DNA from: Parafilimonas terrae
GTDB lineage: Bacteria > Bacteroidota > Bacteroidia > Chitinophagales > Chitinophagaceae
DNA length: 64,000 nt
Direction of reading: 5' to 3'
Assembly: GCF_900115755.1 (NCBI RefSeq)
Contig: NZ_FOXQ01000003.1
Span: 1 to 64,000 of the forward strand
Shown: piece by piece, positions 1-8,925 of the stretch
How positions within the stretch are numbered: position 1 is the first letter of the stretch
Layout of the letters: every line of letters starts with the position of its first letter
The notes under the pieces: generated by a model
Told to the model about the DNA's origin: nothing
Seen by the model: only the letters and a program-made list of their open reading frames with translations
The model's database searches: none
Made by a program: the position numbers and the translations under genes

Positions 1-28
1 CGGGGCTAAATTGACGTCTCGTTTTCAT
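1..28 (-). CDS. IS3-family OrfA, first codons only (cut by window edge)
   Basis: Read on the minus strand from an ATG at 28-26, the sequence encodes M-K-T-R-R-Q-F-S-P before leaving the window. This matches the conserved start of IS3-family OrfA proteins, the HTH subunit of the transposase. The ATG lies about 33 bases inside an IS3-type terminal repeat (61-95), the usual spacing for orfA in this family. Only nine codons are visible, so the identification rests on this short stretch plus the terminal repeat. The rest of the element should lie to the left of the window. Confidence 0.6.
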
Positions 29-95
29 TGTTCCTAAATTTACTGTGACTAAATTGTTTTACAATTTTTGTCCAGTCTTTTAGGGGGCTAAGACA
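1..95 (-). mobile_element. IS3-like insertion sequence, 5' end
   Basis: Read on the minus strand, the end begins TGTCTTAGCCCCCTAAAAGA and continues with CTGGACAAAA. This is the typical TG-started, C-rich then GGACA-containing terminus of IS3-family elements. It is followed by a short AT-rich leader and the orfA start at 28. The outer boundary is placed at 95 because the IS982 reading frame is recognisable immediately beyond it. The 35-base terminal segment (61-95) recurs with one mismatch at 55965-55999. The element extends off the left edge. Confidence 0.6.
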
Positions 96-825
96 CTATC
101 CGCTTCCTTACTTTCTTCAAAATTCTAATGACAGGTCTTTGTTCTTTTTGGTTACTTCTCAATGGCACTTCCAACTGTATGGCCGCCGTTTGGAATAAAT
201 CAATCTGATGCTGCCTTCCAATGTATCCTTTATCGCCTGTTATGGTGCAATTGCTGAACAATTCTTTTACATCTTTTAAGTAATGAACATCATGCACACT
301 TGCTTTGGTTAAATCCAGCGATGCTATTACGCCGGCGACGGAACAAACGCTGTGCAATTTGTAGCCATAGAAATATTTCTTTTGGGAAGCACAATACCCT
401 TTGTCGGGACAGTGGTGCAAAGATTCTTTACCCATCTTGTTTCTCCCGTGCCTTGACAGTTTGCAGATTTCAACCGGCATGGAATCTATGGCAAATACAT
501 CTGCCTGTTTGTTAAGCCTTGCTGCCATTAGCTTTCGTACCCGTTCCGTCTTTTCAAACAATAACTTCCTGCGGTCATTGTATTGCCTGCGGCTAACGAT
601 ATTTTTAAAGTCAGCCTGATATTCTTTATTCAATTTTGCAAATAAATAATGCTCGCTGTCTATACTTAAACATTCTGCTGTAAGGCTTAATGCAATCACT
701 TCCATGTCTGAAAACCTGGGCTTTGTACCGCGGCGCGGGTAGTTGCCCTTTGCGTCTGTTTCTTCTTGTATAATTGCTTTCACCACTTCAAAAATTTTAT
801 CGAAGTTTGTTTTGATGTTATGCAT
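88..825 (-). pseudogene. IS982-family transposase, C-terminally truncated
   Basis: DDE transposase of the IS982 family. Visible are the N-terminal segment starting MHNIKTNFDKIFEVVK, the first catalytic Asp in VFAIDSMPVEICK, the central YGYKLHSVC segment and the second Asp in ITGDKGYIG. The frame breaks off after KKVRKRI, where the family normally continues into a Glu-containing helix and roughly 50-60 further residues. Instead it runs three codons into the inserted IS3-like end and stops. The third catalytic residue is therefore lost and the copy should be inactive. I chose the ATG at 825; an in-frame GTG at 852 would add nine residues. Confidence 0.8.
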
Positions 826-912
826 CTTGTATTGGTAAGTTTGGTCACTCACTTAGACAACTGCATAACATCTTTTGCTTTATCTATATCAAAAAAAACT
901 CCGCCAACGGGT
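95..912 (-). mobile_element. IS982-family element, partial
   Basis: This is the remnant carrying the transposase at 88-825. Upstream of the gene, read on the minus strand, ACCCGTTGGCGGAG at 912-899 has the ACCC start expected for an IS982-type terminal repeat and is taken as the 5' boundary. The other end is missing because the IS3-like element sits inside the transposase C-terminus. The 912 boundary is a tentative call without a second end to compare. Confidence 0.5.
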
Positions 913-973
913 TAAAGCTTAATACATTTAACTTTGAAATCAACCAATTAGTATTTGAACACGCTGCACAGCT

Positions 974-2146
974 TTACTTTAAACTTCTGAAATTTTCAAC
1001 GCGGTGAAAAGTGAGAAAGTTCGCATCATGATTGTTATGCGCATTTTCTTTTCCGTCAAAAAATGCAGTGCGGGAAAGAACGATAAGATCATTGCCTTCT
1101 ATTAACCAGTCAACGTATTGAAAGCCGTGATTGACCATATCATCATTTTCAAGTATCACTTTCACATCCTGCCAATGAATAAGGTCAGGCGATTTCCGCA
1201 AGGTCAAAACATTGCGGAAAGAAGAAGCGTTACGGCCAGGGTATTGCTTTTGGTATTTTTCCGGAATATCATTAACCAGCGCCCAGTAATATTGGGAAAC
1301 ACTATCGTATTTAATCACAAATTTCTTGCTTCCGCCATCAAAAGGAATAAAGCCAGTTTTGCTGTTAAAGCTTAAGGTTTTTCCATCAGGCGAAAGGGCT
1401 ACCATTGCCGCCTTTTCATCAAACCCCGATTTTTGGGCCACCCGCAGCATATCCCACATTTGCCCGCTTTTATCTGCCACAAAATTCCCTTCCAGCCATC
1501 CATCAAAATTTCCATCCAAATATGTGCTGTCATAATACTGAACGGTGGATGTGCTCCATGATTTGAATTGCAATAAGTCTGCATCCACCGGCGCTGACAT
1601 TATCATGGCGCCATAGCGTTTTCCCCATTCAAGTATTGGCCCGTGGGCAGTTTCCATCGGGTGCCACAACCGGCCTTTGTATTCTATTACAGGCATCGGG
1701 GCGCAGTGAAATTCGCCTGTAAGCAATACGCCGTTTTCTTTATTCGCAGGCGTTGTCCATATTTTACCACCATCTAATGATTTCCTAATCATTACCGTGC
1801 CATGATGGCGGTCTGGCCCCAGCAAATACAATGCACCTTTATGCACAAACAACGAACTCCAGAAAGCGCCTTTAATCGTGCTGATTTTTTCCCAGGAACG
1901 GCCTTTATCTTTCGATGTAAAAATCTCTGTTTCCGCCTGTGACCATTCAGAACTTCCGGGGCCAAAAAAGTCGTGGGAAGCCACATAATTTCCATTGGGA
2001 AGAATGGCCAGGCTTGGAGAACCTATATATTTTTGTGCAGGCGCAGGAGAATGGCAAACAACCACACCGGGAACAGTTGCTGTTTGAGCATGGGCAAAGT
2101 TTAACCAAACTAATCCTATTATTAGCCCAACCAATTTATTTTTCAT
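974..2146 (-). CDS. Secreted sialidase-like protein with BNR/Asp-box repeats
   Basis: The 390-residue product has a Sec signal peptide ending near FAHAQ, so it should be exported. Two Asp-box motifs of the form S-x-D-x-G-x-x-W are present (SKDKGRSW near residue 80 and SLDGGKIW near residue 125), which mark six-bladed beta-propellers of the sialidase/BNR fold. The phrase GSPSLAILPNGNYVASHDFF is typical of exo-alpha-sialidase-like glycoside hydrolases in Bacteroidota. The substrate cannot be read from the sequence; similar proteins include sialidases and other retaining hydrolases. It stands alone between an IS remnant and a divergent PadR gene, with no SusC/SusD pair nearby. Confidence 0.75.
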   Translation of the reverse strand: MKNKLVGLIIGLVWLNFAHAQTATVPGVVVCHSPAPAQKYIGSPSLAILPNGNYVASHDFFGPGSSEWSQAETEIFTSKDKGRSWEKISTIKGAFWSSLFVHKGALYLLGPDRHHGTVMIRKSLDGGKIWTTPANKENGVLLTGEFHCAPMPVIEYKGRLWHPMETAHGPILEWGKRYGAMIMSAPVDADLLQFKSWSTSTVQYYDSTYLDGNFDGWLEGNFVADKSGQMWDMLRVAQKSGFDEKAAMVALSPDGKTLSFNSKTGFIPFDGGSKKFVIKYDSVSQYYWALVNDIPEKYQKQYPGRNASSFRNVLTLRKSPDLIHWQDVKVILENDDMVNHGFQYVDWLIEGNDLIVLSRTAFFDGKENAHNNHDANFLTFHRVENFRSLK

Positions 2147-2334
2147 TGCTGATATTTTAGTTGTCGAAACTTCTTTAGGCTACTTGTTTGTATTCTTCAT
2201 TACAAGCATTCGCATGGTGCAATATAATTACGCTATACTACATTTGAATTTGCGGCAAGTTTAAATCAATTGCAACAACACATCATTTTCTCAACAGCAT
2301 TTTTATACATAAGAATCTTAGGTATATTTACTCT

Positions 2335-2673
2335 ATGAACGACAACAGCCAGTTATTCAAAGGCACATTAACAACCGTTGTGCTAAAACTGCTTAATGAT
2401 AATAAAAAAATGTATGGCTATGAAATTACCAGGAAAGTAAAGGAATTAACGAATGGCAATATTCAATTAACGGAAGGAGCATTATACCCGGCCTTACATA
2501 AACTGGAAGCAGATGGTTTAATAGAATCTTCAATAGAATTGGCTGGTAACAGGCAAAGAAAATATTATCATTTAACCAAAACCGGAAAGAAAGAAATAAA
2601 ACTTAAACTCGCAGATTTTTCCAGTTTTATTGCAGATATTCAAAATATTTTAAACCTTAAACCATCTTTATAA
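2335..2673 (+). CDS. PadR-family transcriptional regulator
   Basis: The small 112-residue winged-helix protein has the PadR signature: LTTVVLKLLNDNKKMYGYEI at the start of the DNA-binding domain, LTEGALYPALHKLEADGLI for the recognition helix and wing, and RKYYHLTKTGKKEI closing the wing. A short C-terminal helix would serve dimerisation. The next gene starts three bases after the stop and encodes a HAAS-type membrane protein. That PadR/HAAS pairing is common in Bacteroidota and Firmicutes, where the regulator controls its membrane partner and sometimes an ABC exporter. No exporter is present here. A near-match to the -7 box (TATATTTA) lies just upstream. Confidence 0.9.
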   Translation: MNDNSQLFKGTLTTVVLKLLNDNKKMYGYEITRKVKELTNGNIQLTEGALYPALHKLEADGLIESSIELAGNRQRKYYHLTKTGKKEIKLKLADFSSFIADIQNILNLKPSL

Positions 2674-2676
2674 ATC

Positions 2677-3339
2677 GTGGAAAATTTAAGAACCAATTTC
2701 AACCTGTCTGAAAAAGAAATACAATCATTATTTCGCTTTGTTGAAAAAAAATCTGTTCGCTGGTACGATCTTCAAATTGAAATTGTAGATCATTTAGCAT
2801 CAAGCATTGAAGATGAAATAAGCCTTATTCCTGGTATATCATTCGAATCTGCATTAGAAAATGTATATAAAGGTTTTGGCATTTTTGGTTTTGCAAAAAT
2901 TGTAGAAGAGCGTCAGAATCATCTTGCGAAGGCTGTGAAAAAAAGATGGTGGTCTGAAATAAAAAATATGTTCAAATGGCCTGAAATAGCGCTTTCCATA
3001 TTGATTGTATCAGGATTGTCAATATTATCTAAGCTGTTACAGCATAGTTTAGAAATATACTTTTACATTATTTATTTTGGAATTATATCAATCCCTATGA
3101 TTTCCGTATTACAAAGGAAAAACGTAAAAAAACCGCTACTGTTATTAGAGAAAGGCTCCATGTATATGTCAGTATCCACTTTCTTTCAATTTTTTATAAT
3201 ACCATTCAGCTTACGTATCTCGCCTTTATTGTTTGTTGTTCTTCTTTTTATAACAACACTATTCGAAATGGCTACATTTAAAACATATATCAGCATAAGA
3301 AAAAAGGCTGAAGCGCTTTATCCTGCTGCGTTTAATTAA
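2677..3339 (+). CDS. HAAS-type (PadR-associated) membrane protein
   Basis: The 220-residue protein starts at a GTG three bases after the PadR stop, so the pair is probably co-transcribed. Residues 1-85 form a soluble helical segment, including VRWYDLQIEIVDHLASSIED, that resembles the HAAS domain found next to PadR regulators. The rest holds about four hydrophobic helices (near IALSILIVSGLSIL, IYFYIIYFGIISIPMIS, FFQFFIIPFSL and PLLFVVLLFITTLF). The family is thought to sense or transmit envelope conditions with the PadR protein. The exact ligand is unknown. Confidence 0.7.
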   Translation: MENLRTNFNLSEKEIQSLFRFVEKKSVRWYDLQIEIVDHLASSIEDEISLIPGISFESALENVYKGFGIFGFAKIVEERQNHLAKAVKKRWWSEIKNMFKWPEIALSILIVSGLSILSKLLQHSLEIYFYIIYFGIISIPMISVLQRKNVKKPLLLLEKGSMYMSVSTFFQFFIIPFSLRISPLLFVVLLFITTLFEMATFKTYISIRKKAEALYPAAFN

Positions 3340-3419
3340 AATTGAATTGCCACTGGCGGTACGGCGTGGTTACAATAACTGTGTTACATTAATAACAAAT
3401 CTCTATCTGTGCCTGTTAC

Positions 3420-3971
3420 TTAAATACTATAATCAGCCACCGAGAGAAGTGTTCCACCGGGTCTTTTTTTTGCACTTTCAGCAAATGCTGAATTGCTGCC
3501 GCTACGATGCAGGACAGCGCTCATAGGTGATGCGGTAAGCCCGGCTATAGCATGGGTTCTCATCAGGTTTGCCACTGTCATGCCATACAGCCGCAGGTAG
3601 TAAGGCTGTAAAAATTTGTCATAAGCCGACATGCTTAAAATAATGGCATCAACATCCCCCTCTAATATTTCAATACTAACAGGCTGGCCTTCGTTTAGAA
3701 ATGTTATTTGTATGGCATCATAATTAAATGTTGGCGCATCGGCAAGATCTGTTTTATAAGGCCCGAATTTTTCATACTCCTCCCCTAATTCAAATTTTGC
3801 TTCGTCAGCATCTTTGCTTGCATCCAGGTCTGAATCGTATCCTCTTGTGTAATTCAAATCATAAGGCGGCGTTTTCCTGCAAATGAAGTAATGGTATTTG
3901 CCATCGCGAAAACAATCGGCTGCTTCTGCCAGGCGTTTGGCAAGCCCTGCATTTAAAAATGATTGTGACAT
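3420..3971 (-). CDS. Hypothetical 183-residue protein
   Basis: I do not recognise this gene. It has a good ATG start at 3971, no signal peptide and no membrane helix, and an acidic middle (SDLDASKDADEAKFELGEEY). The N-terminal third is rich in aromatic and charged residues (KYHYFICRKTPPYDLNY). The C-terminal tail carries Ser/Ala/Gly-rich, mildly basic sequence ending VADYSI. It stands alone, convergent with the HAAS gene and divergent from the cyclase gene at 4121, so neighbours give no clue. A cytoplasmic location is inferred only from the lack of sorting signals. Confidence 0.55.
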   Translation of the reverse strand: MSQSFLNAGLAKRLAEAADCFRDGKYHYFICRKTPPYDLNYTRGYDSDLDASKDADEAKFELGEEYEKFGPYKTDLADAPTFNYDAIQITFLNEGQPVSIEILEGDVDAIILSMSAYDKFLQPYYLRLYGMTVANLMRTHAIAGLTASPMSAVLHRSGSNSAFAESAKKRPGGTLLSVADYSI

Positions 3972-4120
3972 GGTGTATTATTTTAAGTGAGTAAGAAGCG
4001 GAAGGTTAGTTTTCAAAAGTTACCCCTAATTTATTTTATTATTTTAGGATTACAAAAAAAAATTATATATTAGAAACAGCTTTCAGGGCAATATAACTTC
4101 GTTAATCAGGAACCGTATCT

Positions 4121-6157
4121 ATGCGCAAGCTAGCCGCAATAATATTTACAGACATAGAAGGTTTTACAAAACTGATGCAGCATAATGAAACTGAAGCCAT
4201 GCATGTTTTGGAACGGTATAAGCAAACCTATCTCCACCAGGTAAAGCAGTTTAGAGGGCAGCATATAAAATTCCTGGGAGATGGAACGCTTACTATTTTT
4301 TCTTCGGTAATTGACGCTGTAAATTGTGCAATTGCTTTACAGCGGGCATTGCAAACAGAACCTATTATTCCTGTGCGTATAGGCATACACCAGGGCGATA
4401 TAATTATTGAAAAGAAAGATGTAATTGGAGATGCTGTAAACCTTGCTTCACGCATTCAGCCGTATGGAATTGGCGGCAGCATTATCCTTTCAGAAAAAGT
4501 TTGCACAGAACTGCAAAATCATAGTGAAATTTCAACCGTTGCCTTAGGCAGTTTCCATCTGAAAAATATATTCCAACCCGTAAACCTGCACGCTGTTATA
4601 GCAGACGGGATTAAGGTTCCTTATATTCATAAACTAAATGAAAGCGGGCAGCAATCATCATTAAATCAACCGGTAAAAACCGGCAGTGCATTCAGGACTC
4701 TGCTAAAAAAGCCGCGGCTATTACGAGTTACCTTACCGATCCTGGTTATTGGATTGCTCTCGACTTGGTTTGTGGCTAAAACAACAGCTGGCAAAACTGA
4801 TGAACTGTTAAAGGTTATTGCTGTATTTCCATTTGAAAGCATAGATGCCGGTGAACAAAATACTGTATTTGCTAAAGGGCTTACAGAGGAAATGATAGCT
4901 TTACTTTCTTCCAATCCCGGACTAACTATCAAAGAAATACCGGCCAATGTTGCCAGTAATAATAAAGACAACTTAAAAAAGCTGTTACATGAAATTAAAG
5001 CAGGTTCTATATTAGAAGGGAAAGTGCAGCATGATAATGATAAGCTTTATGTTTTTGTGAACCTGCAAAACATTTCAACCGGCGAAGTTATCTGGTCGAA
5101 AACCTATCGTGAAAAGTTTGAAGACCTGATGTCGGTACAGCAGCAGGTGGCAATTAAAATCAGCGAATCTCTAAATACAGGCCTCGGCCCGGCAGGAACA
5201 AAAAGTTTTGCCTCAGGCAGGACTAATAACCCGGAAGCATACCGGTTTTACATTGAGGGACGTGTTGCACTGAGAAAACGTACTCCCCGGTCAATGCAGG
5301 AAGCTATAAGTTTATTTAATAAAGCAATAAAGGAAGACAGCAATTTTGCCCTGGCTTATTCGGGCCTGAGTGATACATATACCATACTTATTGATAATGG
5401 CTATCTGCCATATAATTCGGGTATAAACCTTGCAAGAAATGCAGTTAACCATGCTTTTAAGCTTGATTCATCTTCAGCAGAAATACGTGCATCAAGGGCT
5501 ATTTTTTTTAGCTCGCTTGAAGGAAGATATGCTGATGCAGTGAAGGAGTTAAGGCTGGCACTTTCCATCAGGCCCAAATATGCAGATGCAAACCAATGGT
5601 ATGCTTTGGAACTCGCAGCAGCGGGGCAATTTGATTCCGCTGTTTCCCATATTGACAAAGCACTTCTTCTTGACCCTTATTCCGAAAGAATATGGGCTAA
5701 CAAGGCGTTAATACTCAAATTTGCCCGGCAATACAAAGAAGCTATCAAAGTGCTTAATCATGCTATAGATAGCTGCATTGACAATTGCCAATTGCTTTAC
5801 AGGTACAAAACTGAATGTCATTTCTGGCTCGGGCAAACAGATTCGGTGCTTTCTTATGCAGCACTTAATAAGGATAATTTACGTAATGCTTTATTCTGGA
5901 AAACTGTGTTTAATCACGATAAATCAAAATTGCAACAAATGCTTAATGAACAGCTAAAGAACGAACATATAAATTATACAGAGATGGCCCTGCTTTGCGC
6001 ATTTATGGAAGAAAATGAAAAGGCTTTATACTTTATTAAAAACGCATACAACAATAAAGAATTCAGTTCGCTGATATACCTGAAAGTAGAGCCTGGTTTT
6101 GACAATCTTCATAAAGAAAATGTATTTATTGATATAACAAATAAGCTGGGTTTGTGA
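4121..6157 (+). CDS. Class III adenylate/guanylate cyclase with TPR region
   Basis: The 678-residue protein begins with a class III nucleotidyl cyclase domain (about 1-165). Metal-binding Asp11 (FTDIEGF) and Asp54 (FLGDG), a candidate base-selecting Lys50 and the transition-state pair Asn107/Arg111 (GDAVNLASR) are all present, so it should be catalytic. One membrane helix follows (about 203-220, VTLPILVIGLLSTW). Next comes a FlgO/TolB-like segment (AVFPFESIDAGEQN through SKTYREKFEDLM) and then TPR-type helical repeats from about 370 to the end. The same order occurs in many bacterial cyclase-TPR sensor proteins. Lys plus Asp/Thr positions alone do not settle ATP versus GTP. It is monocistronic. 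Confidence 0.85.
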   Translation: MRKLAAIIFTDIEGFTKLMQHNETEAMHVLERYKQTYLHQVKQFRGQHIKFLGDGTLTIFSSVIDAVNCAIALQRALQTEPIIPVRIGIHQGDIIIEKKDVIGDAVNLASRIQPYGIGGSIILSEKVCTELQNHSEISTVALGSFHLKNIFQPVNLHAVIADGIKVPYIHKLNESGQQSSLNQPVKTGSAFRTLLKKPRLLRVTLPILVIGLLSTWFVAKTTAGKTDELLKVIAVFPFESIDAGEQNTVFAKGLTEEMIALLSSNPGLTIKEIPANVASNNKDNLKKLLHEIKAGSILEGKVQHDNDKLYVFVNLQNISTGEVIWSKTYREKFEDLMSVQQQVAIKISESLNTGLGPAGTKSFASGRTNNPEAYRFYIEGRVALRKRTPRSMQEAISLFNKAIKEDSNFALAYSGLSDTYTILIDNGYLPYNSGINLARNAVNHAFKLDSSSAEIRASRAIFFSSLEGRYADAVKELRLALSIRPKYADANQWYALELAAAGQFDSAVSHIDKALLLDPYSERIWANKALILKFARQYKEAIKVLNHAIDSCIDNCQLLYRYKTECHFWLGQTDSVLSYAALNKDNLRNALFWKTVFNHDKSKLQQMLNEQLKNEHINYTEMALLCAFMEENEKALYFIKNAYNNKEFSSLIYLKVEPGFDNLHKENVFIDITNKLGL

Positions 6158-6482
6158 TAGATCAAACAAGGTAATTTATTGCTTTGCCGACTAAAAGTTT
6201 CACTTAAAAAAGCTTTGCCATTTACTGGTATTGTGCACCATAAATTTCTTCACTCTTTACTACACACCTCAACTTCAAAAAGTATACAATTTACTCAATC
6301 GTACTGCAACTAAACGTACCCGTAGGAAGATTTTAAATACACACCATCAACAATAATTATTCAACCAAATATTAAAAAAACTTTTTAGTGTATGTCATTT
6401 ACCTTTATGCCCCTCCTATCTAAAACTTCACGTTTACTCCTTAGCCCGGTAATGATTTTTTAATATACTAAAAACAAAAACA
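6158..6482 (+). other. Intergenic region, 325 bases, no gene seen
   Basis: No open frame of coding character, RNA gene or strong hairpin was seen. The last 100 bases are T- and A-rich and should contain the promoter of the propeller lipoprotein gene, but no clear TAnnTTTG box could be placed. Confidence 0.5.
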
Positions 6483-7538
6483 ATGAGAACTTCGCAACGC
6501 CGCTACGCCCTTCGCAGAAGAGTGTTATTCTCTCTGCCTTCAGTTTTAATGATTTTATTTATTGCAGGATGCAGCAAGCTTCCAGATTTGCCATCTGCAA
6601 AGGTTACAACTGTAGCCAGCGGCCTGATGGCGCCTATGGGTATTGAAACAGACTGGCATGGTAATATTTGGGTAGCAGAAACAGGCACTGCCCATAACGA
6701 TGGTAAAGTTGTTGTAATTGTGCCGGGCTCAGATAAAAATGCAACTGCAACCTATGATGCCATTATTAACCTTTCGTCCATCACGAACGCATTGTCGGGA
6801 GAAGTTGAAGGTCCGGCCCACATGCTTTTTGATAACGGGATATTATATATATTGGCCGGCGATTTTTTATATACGGCTGATGTGAGCTCTTTCAGACCGG
6901 GCGATCCTGCAATTGATGCCACAACATTGTCACATGAGGATATAGGAAGCTATGTTCGTTCACTGAATATTGTTACGCCAAACGACAGTCATCCTTATAA
7001 TCTTACCAAAGGGCCTGGTGGCGATATATACATTGCAGATGCCGGAGCCAATGCAATTATACAACGTAAAAAAGCCGGCGACTACAGTGTGTTTGCGCAA
7101 TTTCCAGATTTTCCCAATCCCACATCTGTAGGCCCACCATACATTCAAAGGGTGCCTACCGGAATTATTTTTAACGGAAATGGATTTTTGGTATCAACAC
7201 TTACAGGTTTTCCTTTTCTGAAGGGAGAAGCAGTTATTTACAGGGTTTCCATGGCAGGCAAAATATCTGTGTATAAGAAAAATCTTACAACACTTACCGA
7301 TATAGCCCCCGGTAATTTCTTCGGAGAAGCTGTATTACATTTTGCAAATTTTGGCGCCACTGATTTTGAGCCCAATACCGGCTCATTGCTTTTGACCAAT
7401 GGCCTTACAACAAAAACCATTGCAGATGGATTGAACATGCCAGCCGGCCTTAAGCAAACCAATCACAAGAGTTGGTATGTAACTTCTTTAGCCGATGGAA
7501 CGCTTTTAGAAATTTCATATACCGGCGGAGGTAATTAA
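6483..7538 (+). CDS. ScyD/ScyE-like beta-propeller lipoprotein
   Basis: The 351-residue protein has a basic N-terminus, a hydrophobic stretch and a lipobox (LFIAGC, Cys near residue 30), so it is predicted to be a lipoprotein. The mature part has repeated propeller-blade phrases: GLMAPMGIETDWHGNIWVAE, KGPGGDIYIADAGANAIIQ and PTGIIFNGNGFLVSTLTGFP. These match the ScyD/ScyE family of six-bladed propellers. The family name comes from scytonemin clusters, but most members outside cyanobacteria have no known substrate and nothing nearby suggests pigment synthesis. A strong inverted repeat follows at 7551-7590. Confidence 0.7.
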   Translation: MRTSQRRYALRRRVLFSLPSVLMILFIAGCSKLPDLPSAKVTTVASGLMAPMGIETDWHGNIWVAETGTAHNDGKVVVIVPGSDKNATATYDAIINLSSITNALSGEVEGPAHMLFDNGILYILAGDFLYTADVSSFRPGDPAIDATTLSHEDIGSYVRSLNIVTPNDSHPYNLTKGPGGDIYIADAGANAIIQRKKAGDYSVFAQFPDFPNPTSVGPPYIQRVPTGIIFNGNGFLVSTLTGFPFLKGEAVIYRVSMAGKISVYKKNLTTLTDIAPGNFFGEAVLHFANFGATDFEPNTGSLLLTNGLTTKTIADGLNMPAGLKQTNHKSWYVTSLADGTLLEISYTGGGN

Positions 7539-7550
7539 GCTGGTAACATA

Positions 7551-7590
7551 AATAATAATGGCGCAATTAAAAAATTGCGCCATTATTATT
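7551..7590. terminator. Bidirectional intrinsic terminator
   Basis: A perfect 18-base-pair inverted repeat (AATAATAATGGCGCAATT and its complement) surrounds an AAAA loop. It lies 12 bases after the stop at 7538 and before the end of the convergent gene at 7656, so it can serve both. The outer AT pairs give short U-rich tracts on either strand. Confidence 0.85.
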
Positions 7591-7655
7591 TAAGGCCTTT
7601 TTATTATTCGTTTAGCCGGGCGTTGCGCAGCTTGGCATAATTACCTGGTAATTAC

Positions 7656-8162
7656 TTAGAAAGTATATCTCGCAGATACACCAAAATTGGGATAAACCCT
7701 GTCGTAATAATCGTAAGCTTCCGTAACATTTATTGTCGGGCGTATATCTGCAGATACACTTAGAGGTATTTTGGCAAACTTATAATCTGCACCTCCCGTA
7801 GGAAATAAACCCAGGTTAAAACCGCGGCGGTCTTTGTTGTCTGAAAAAGAATTTGAAACAACCACGCCACCTCCTATAAACCATTTTAAACCTTCTACCG
7901 GTTTTATATCAAAATGATGCTGGTAAACGCCTGAGAAAGATACATTCACCCAATCATTAGCATGACGGCTGTAAGGGCGGATGCCAAGGTCAAACTCAAG
8001 GGCGCCCGGCTGTGTTATAAACGTTTTATAGGCCGCTGCCGCTGCATCATAATAGCCACTGCCTAAACGCACACCGATTGATTGCTTATAACTGCTGCTT
8101 TGCGCAAACAAGCTCATGGCAGTGTATGCAAATACTACTGTAAAAATTAGTTTTAATTTCAT
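7656..8162 (-). CDS. Small outer-membrane beta-barrel-like protein
   Basis: Taking the ATG at 8162 gives 168 residues with a clean signal peptide (MKLKLIFTVVFAYTAMSLFA|QSS); an upstream ATG at 8195 would only prepend 11 residues. The mature part is short and rich in alternating aromatic/polar segments (SIGVRLGSGYYDAAAAAYK, WVNVSFSGVYQHHFDIK, VSADIRPTINVTEAYDYY). It ends in a Phe preceded by a strand (NFGVSARYTF), the usual C-terminal signal of outer-membrane barrels. Function unknown. Confidence 0.7.
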   Translation of the reverse strand: MKLKLIFTVVFAYTAMSLFAQSSSYKQSIGVRLGSGYYDAAAAAYKTFITQPGALEFDLGIRPYSRHANDWVNVSFSGVYQHHFDIKPVEGLKWFIGGGVVVSNSFSDNKDRRGFNLGLFPTGGADYKFAKIPLSVSADIRPTINVTEAYDYYDRVYPNFGVSARYTF

Positions 8163-8360
8163 AGCAATAAAATTTAAAGGCGGCAAAAATAACAAACGCA
8201 GTTATGTTGTAAAAAGCGCAGCCGTTACTATTGAGAACATTAACAAAGGCTGAACATAAAATGCATGACTGTCTTGCAGGCTAAACGTTCTGGAATCAAA
8301 CAAATTATTTTGCACAGATATAAACCTGCATTATCTTCAAAACCCAAAATATCAGCACGT

Positions 8361-8729
8361 ATGAAAAAAACAATTTTTATCTCACTTCTTGGCATTTGCC
8401 TTTTCACCTTAAAGGTTTCTGCCCAGGATTCTACAACCGAAACAATCAGCAGCGCCCCTGCATTTTCCATTGCCGACAGTTCAACATTTACCGGCAAGTA
8501 TAAATATGAAGGATTGCCTTTTGAGTACATGGAAATAAGTGTAAAAGATGGCAAGCTTTATTATTCCGGAGGTGAATACAACGGCCCGCTGGATGCTATA
8601 AGCGATAAAAAGGATGCTTTTGATGCAAGTGGTGCAGCCACATTTACTTTTTTACGGGATGGCGATAATAAAGTTACCACACTGCAGATAGATTACCAGG
8701 GACAAATCTATACGGGCAACAAAGAATAA
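8361..8729 (+). CDS. Hypothetical secreted protein, 122 residues
   Basis: The ATG at 8361 places a signal peptide (MKKTIFISLLGICLFTLKVSA|QD) at the N-terminus; the open frame extends upstream to 8265 without coding character. The mature chain has a small beta-rich domain (FTGKYKYEGLPFEYMEISV, LYYSGGEYNGPLDAI, FTFLRDGDNKVTTLQIDY). This pattern resembles the DUF3471-like domain often fused to peptidases and seen alone in Bacteroidota, a resemblance I cannot confirm. It is followed by a terminator at 8763. Confidence 0.65.
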   Translation: MKKTIFISLLGICLFTLKVSAQDSTTETISSAPAFSIADSSTFTGKYKYEGLPFEYMEISVKDGKLYYSGGEYNGPLDAISDKKDAFDASGAATFTFLRDGDNKVTTLQIDYQGQIYTGNKE

Positions 8730-8762
8730 ACAAGAAGCATAATATCCTTTTATAAAATTCAG

Positions 8763-8788
8763 GCCGTTTCCTTTTGAAGCGGCTTTTT
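8763..8788 (+). terminator. Intrinsic terminator
   Basis: The stem GCCGTTTC / GAAGCGGC (one U-G pair) with a five-base loop is followed by TTTTT. It sits 33 bases after the stop of the secreted-protein gene ending at 8729. Confidence 0.8.
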
Positions 8789-8925
8789 GTTATTTCCTCT
8801 TCCTGCAAAACAAAGCTCGCTGATTTAAATGGCAACGGCTATTACTCTTTACTTAAAAATATTTTCAGAGATATATTCTTTGGATTATAATAATGTTTTC
8901 TTTTGCAGTCTAAACTTTTAAAAAA

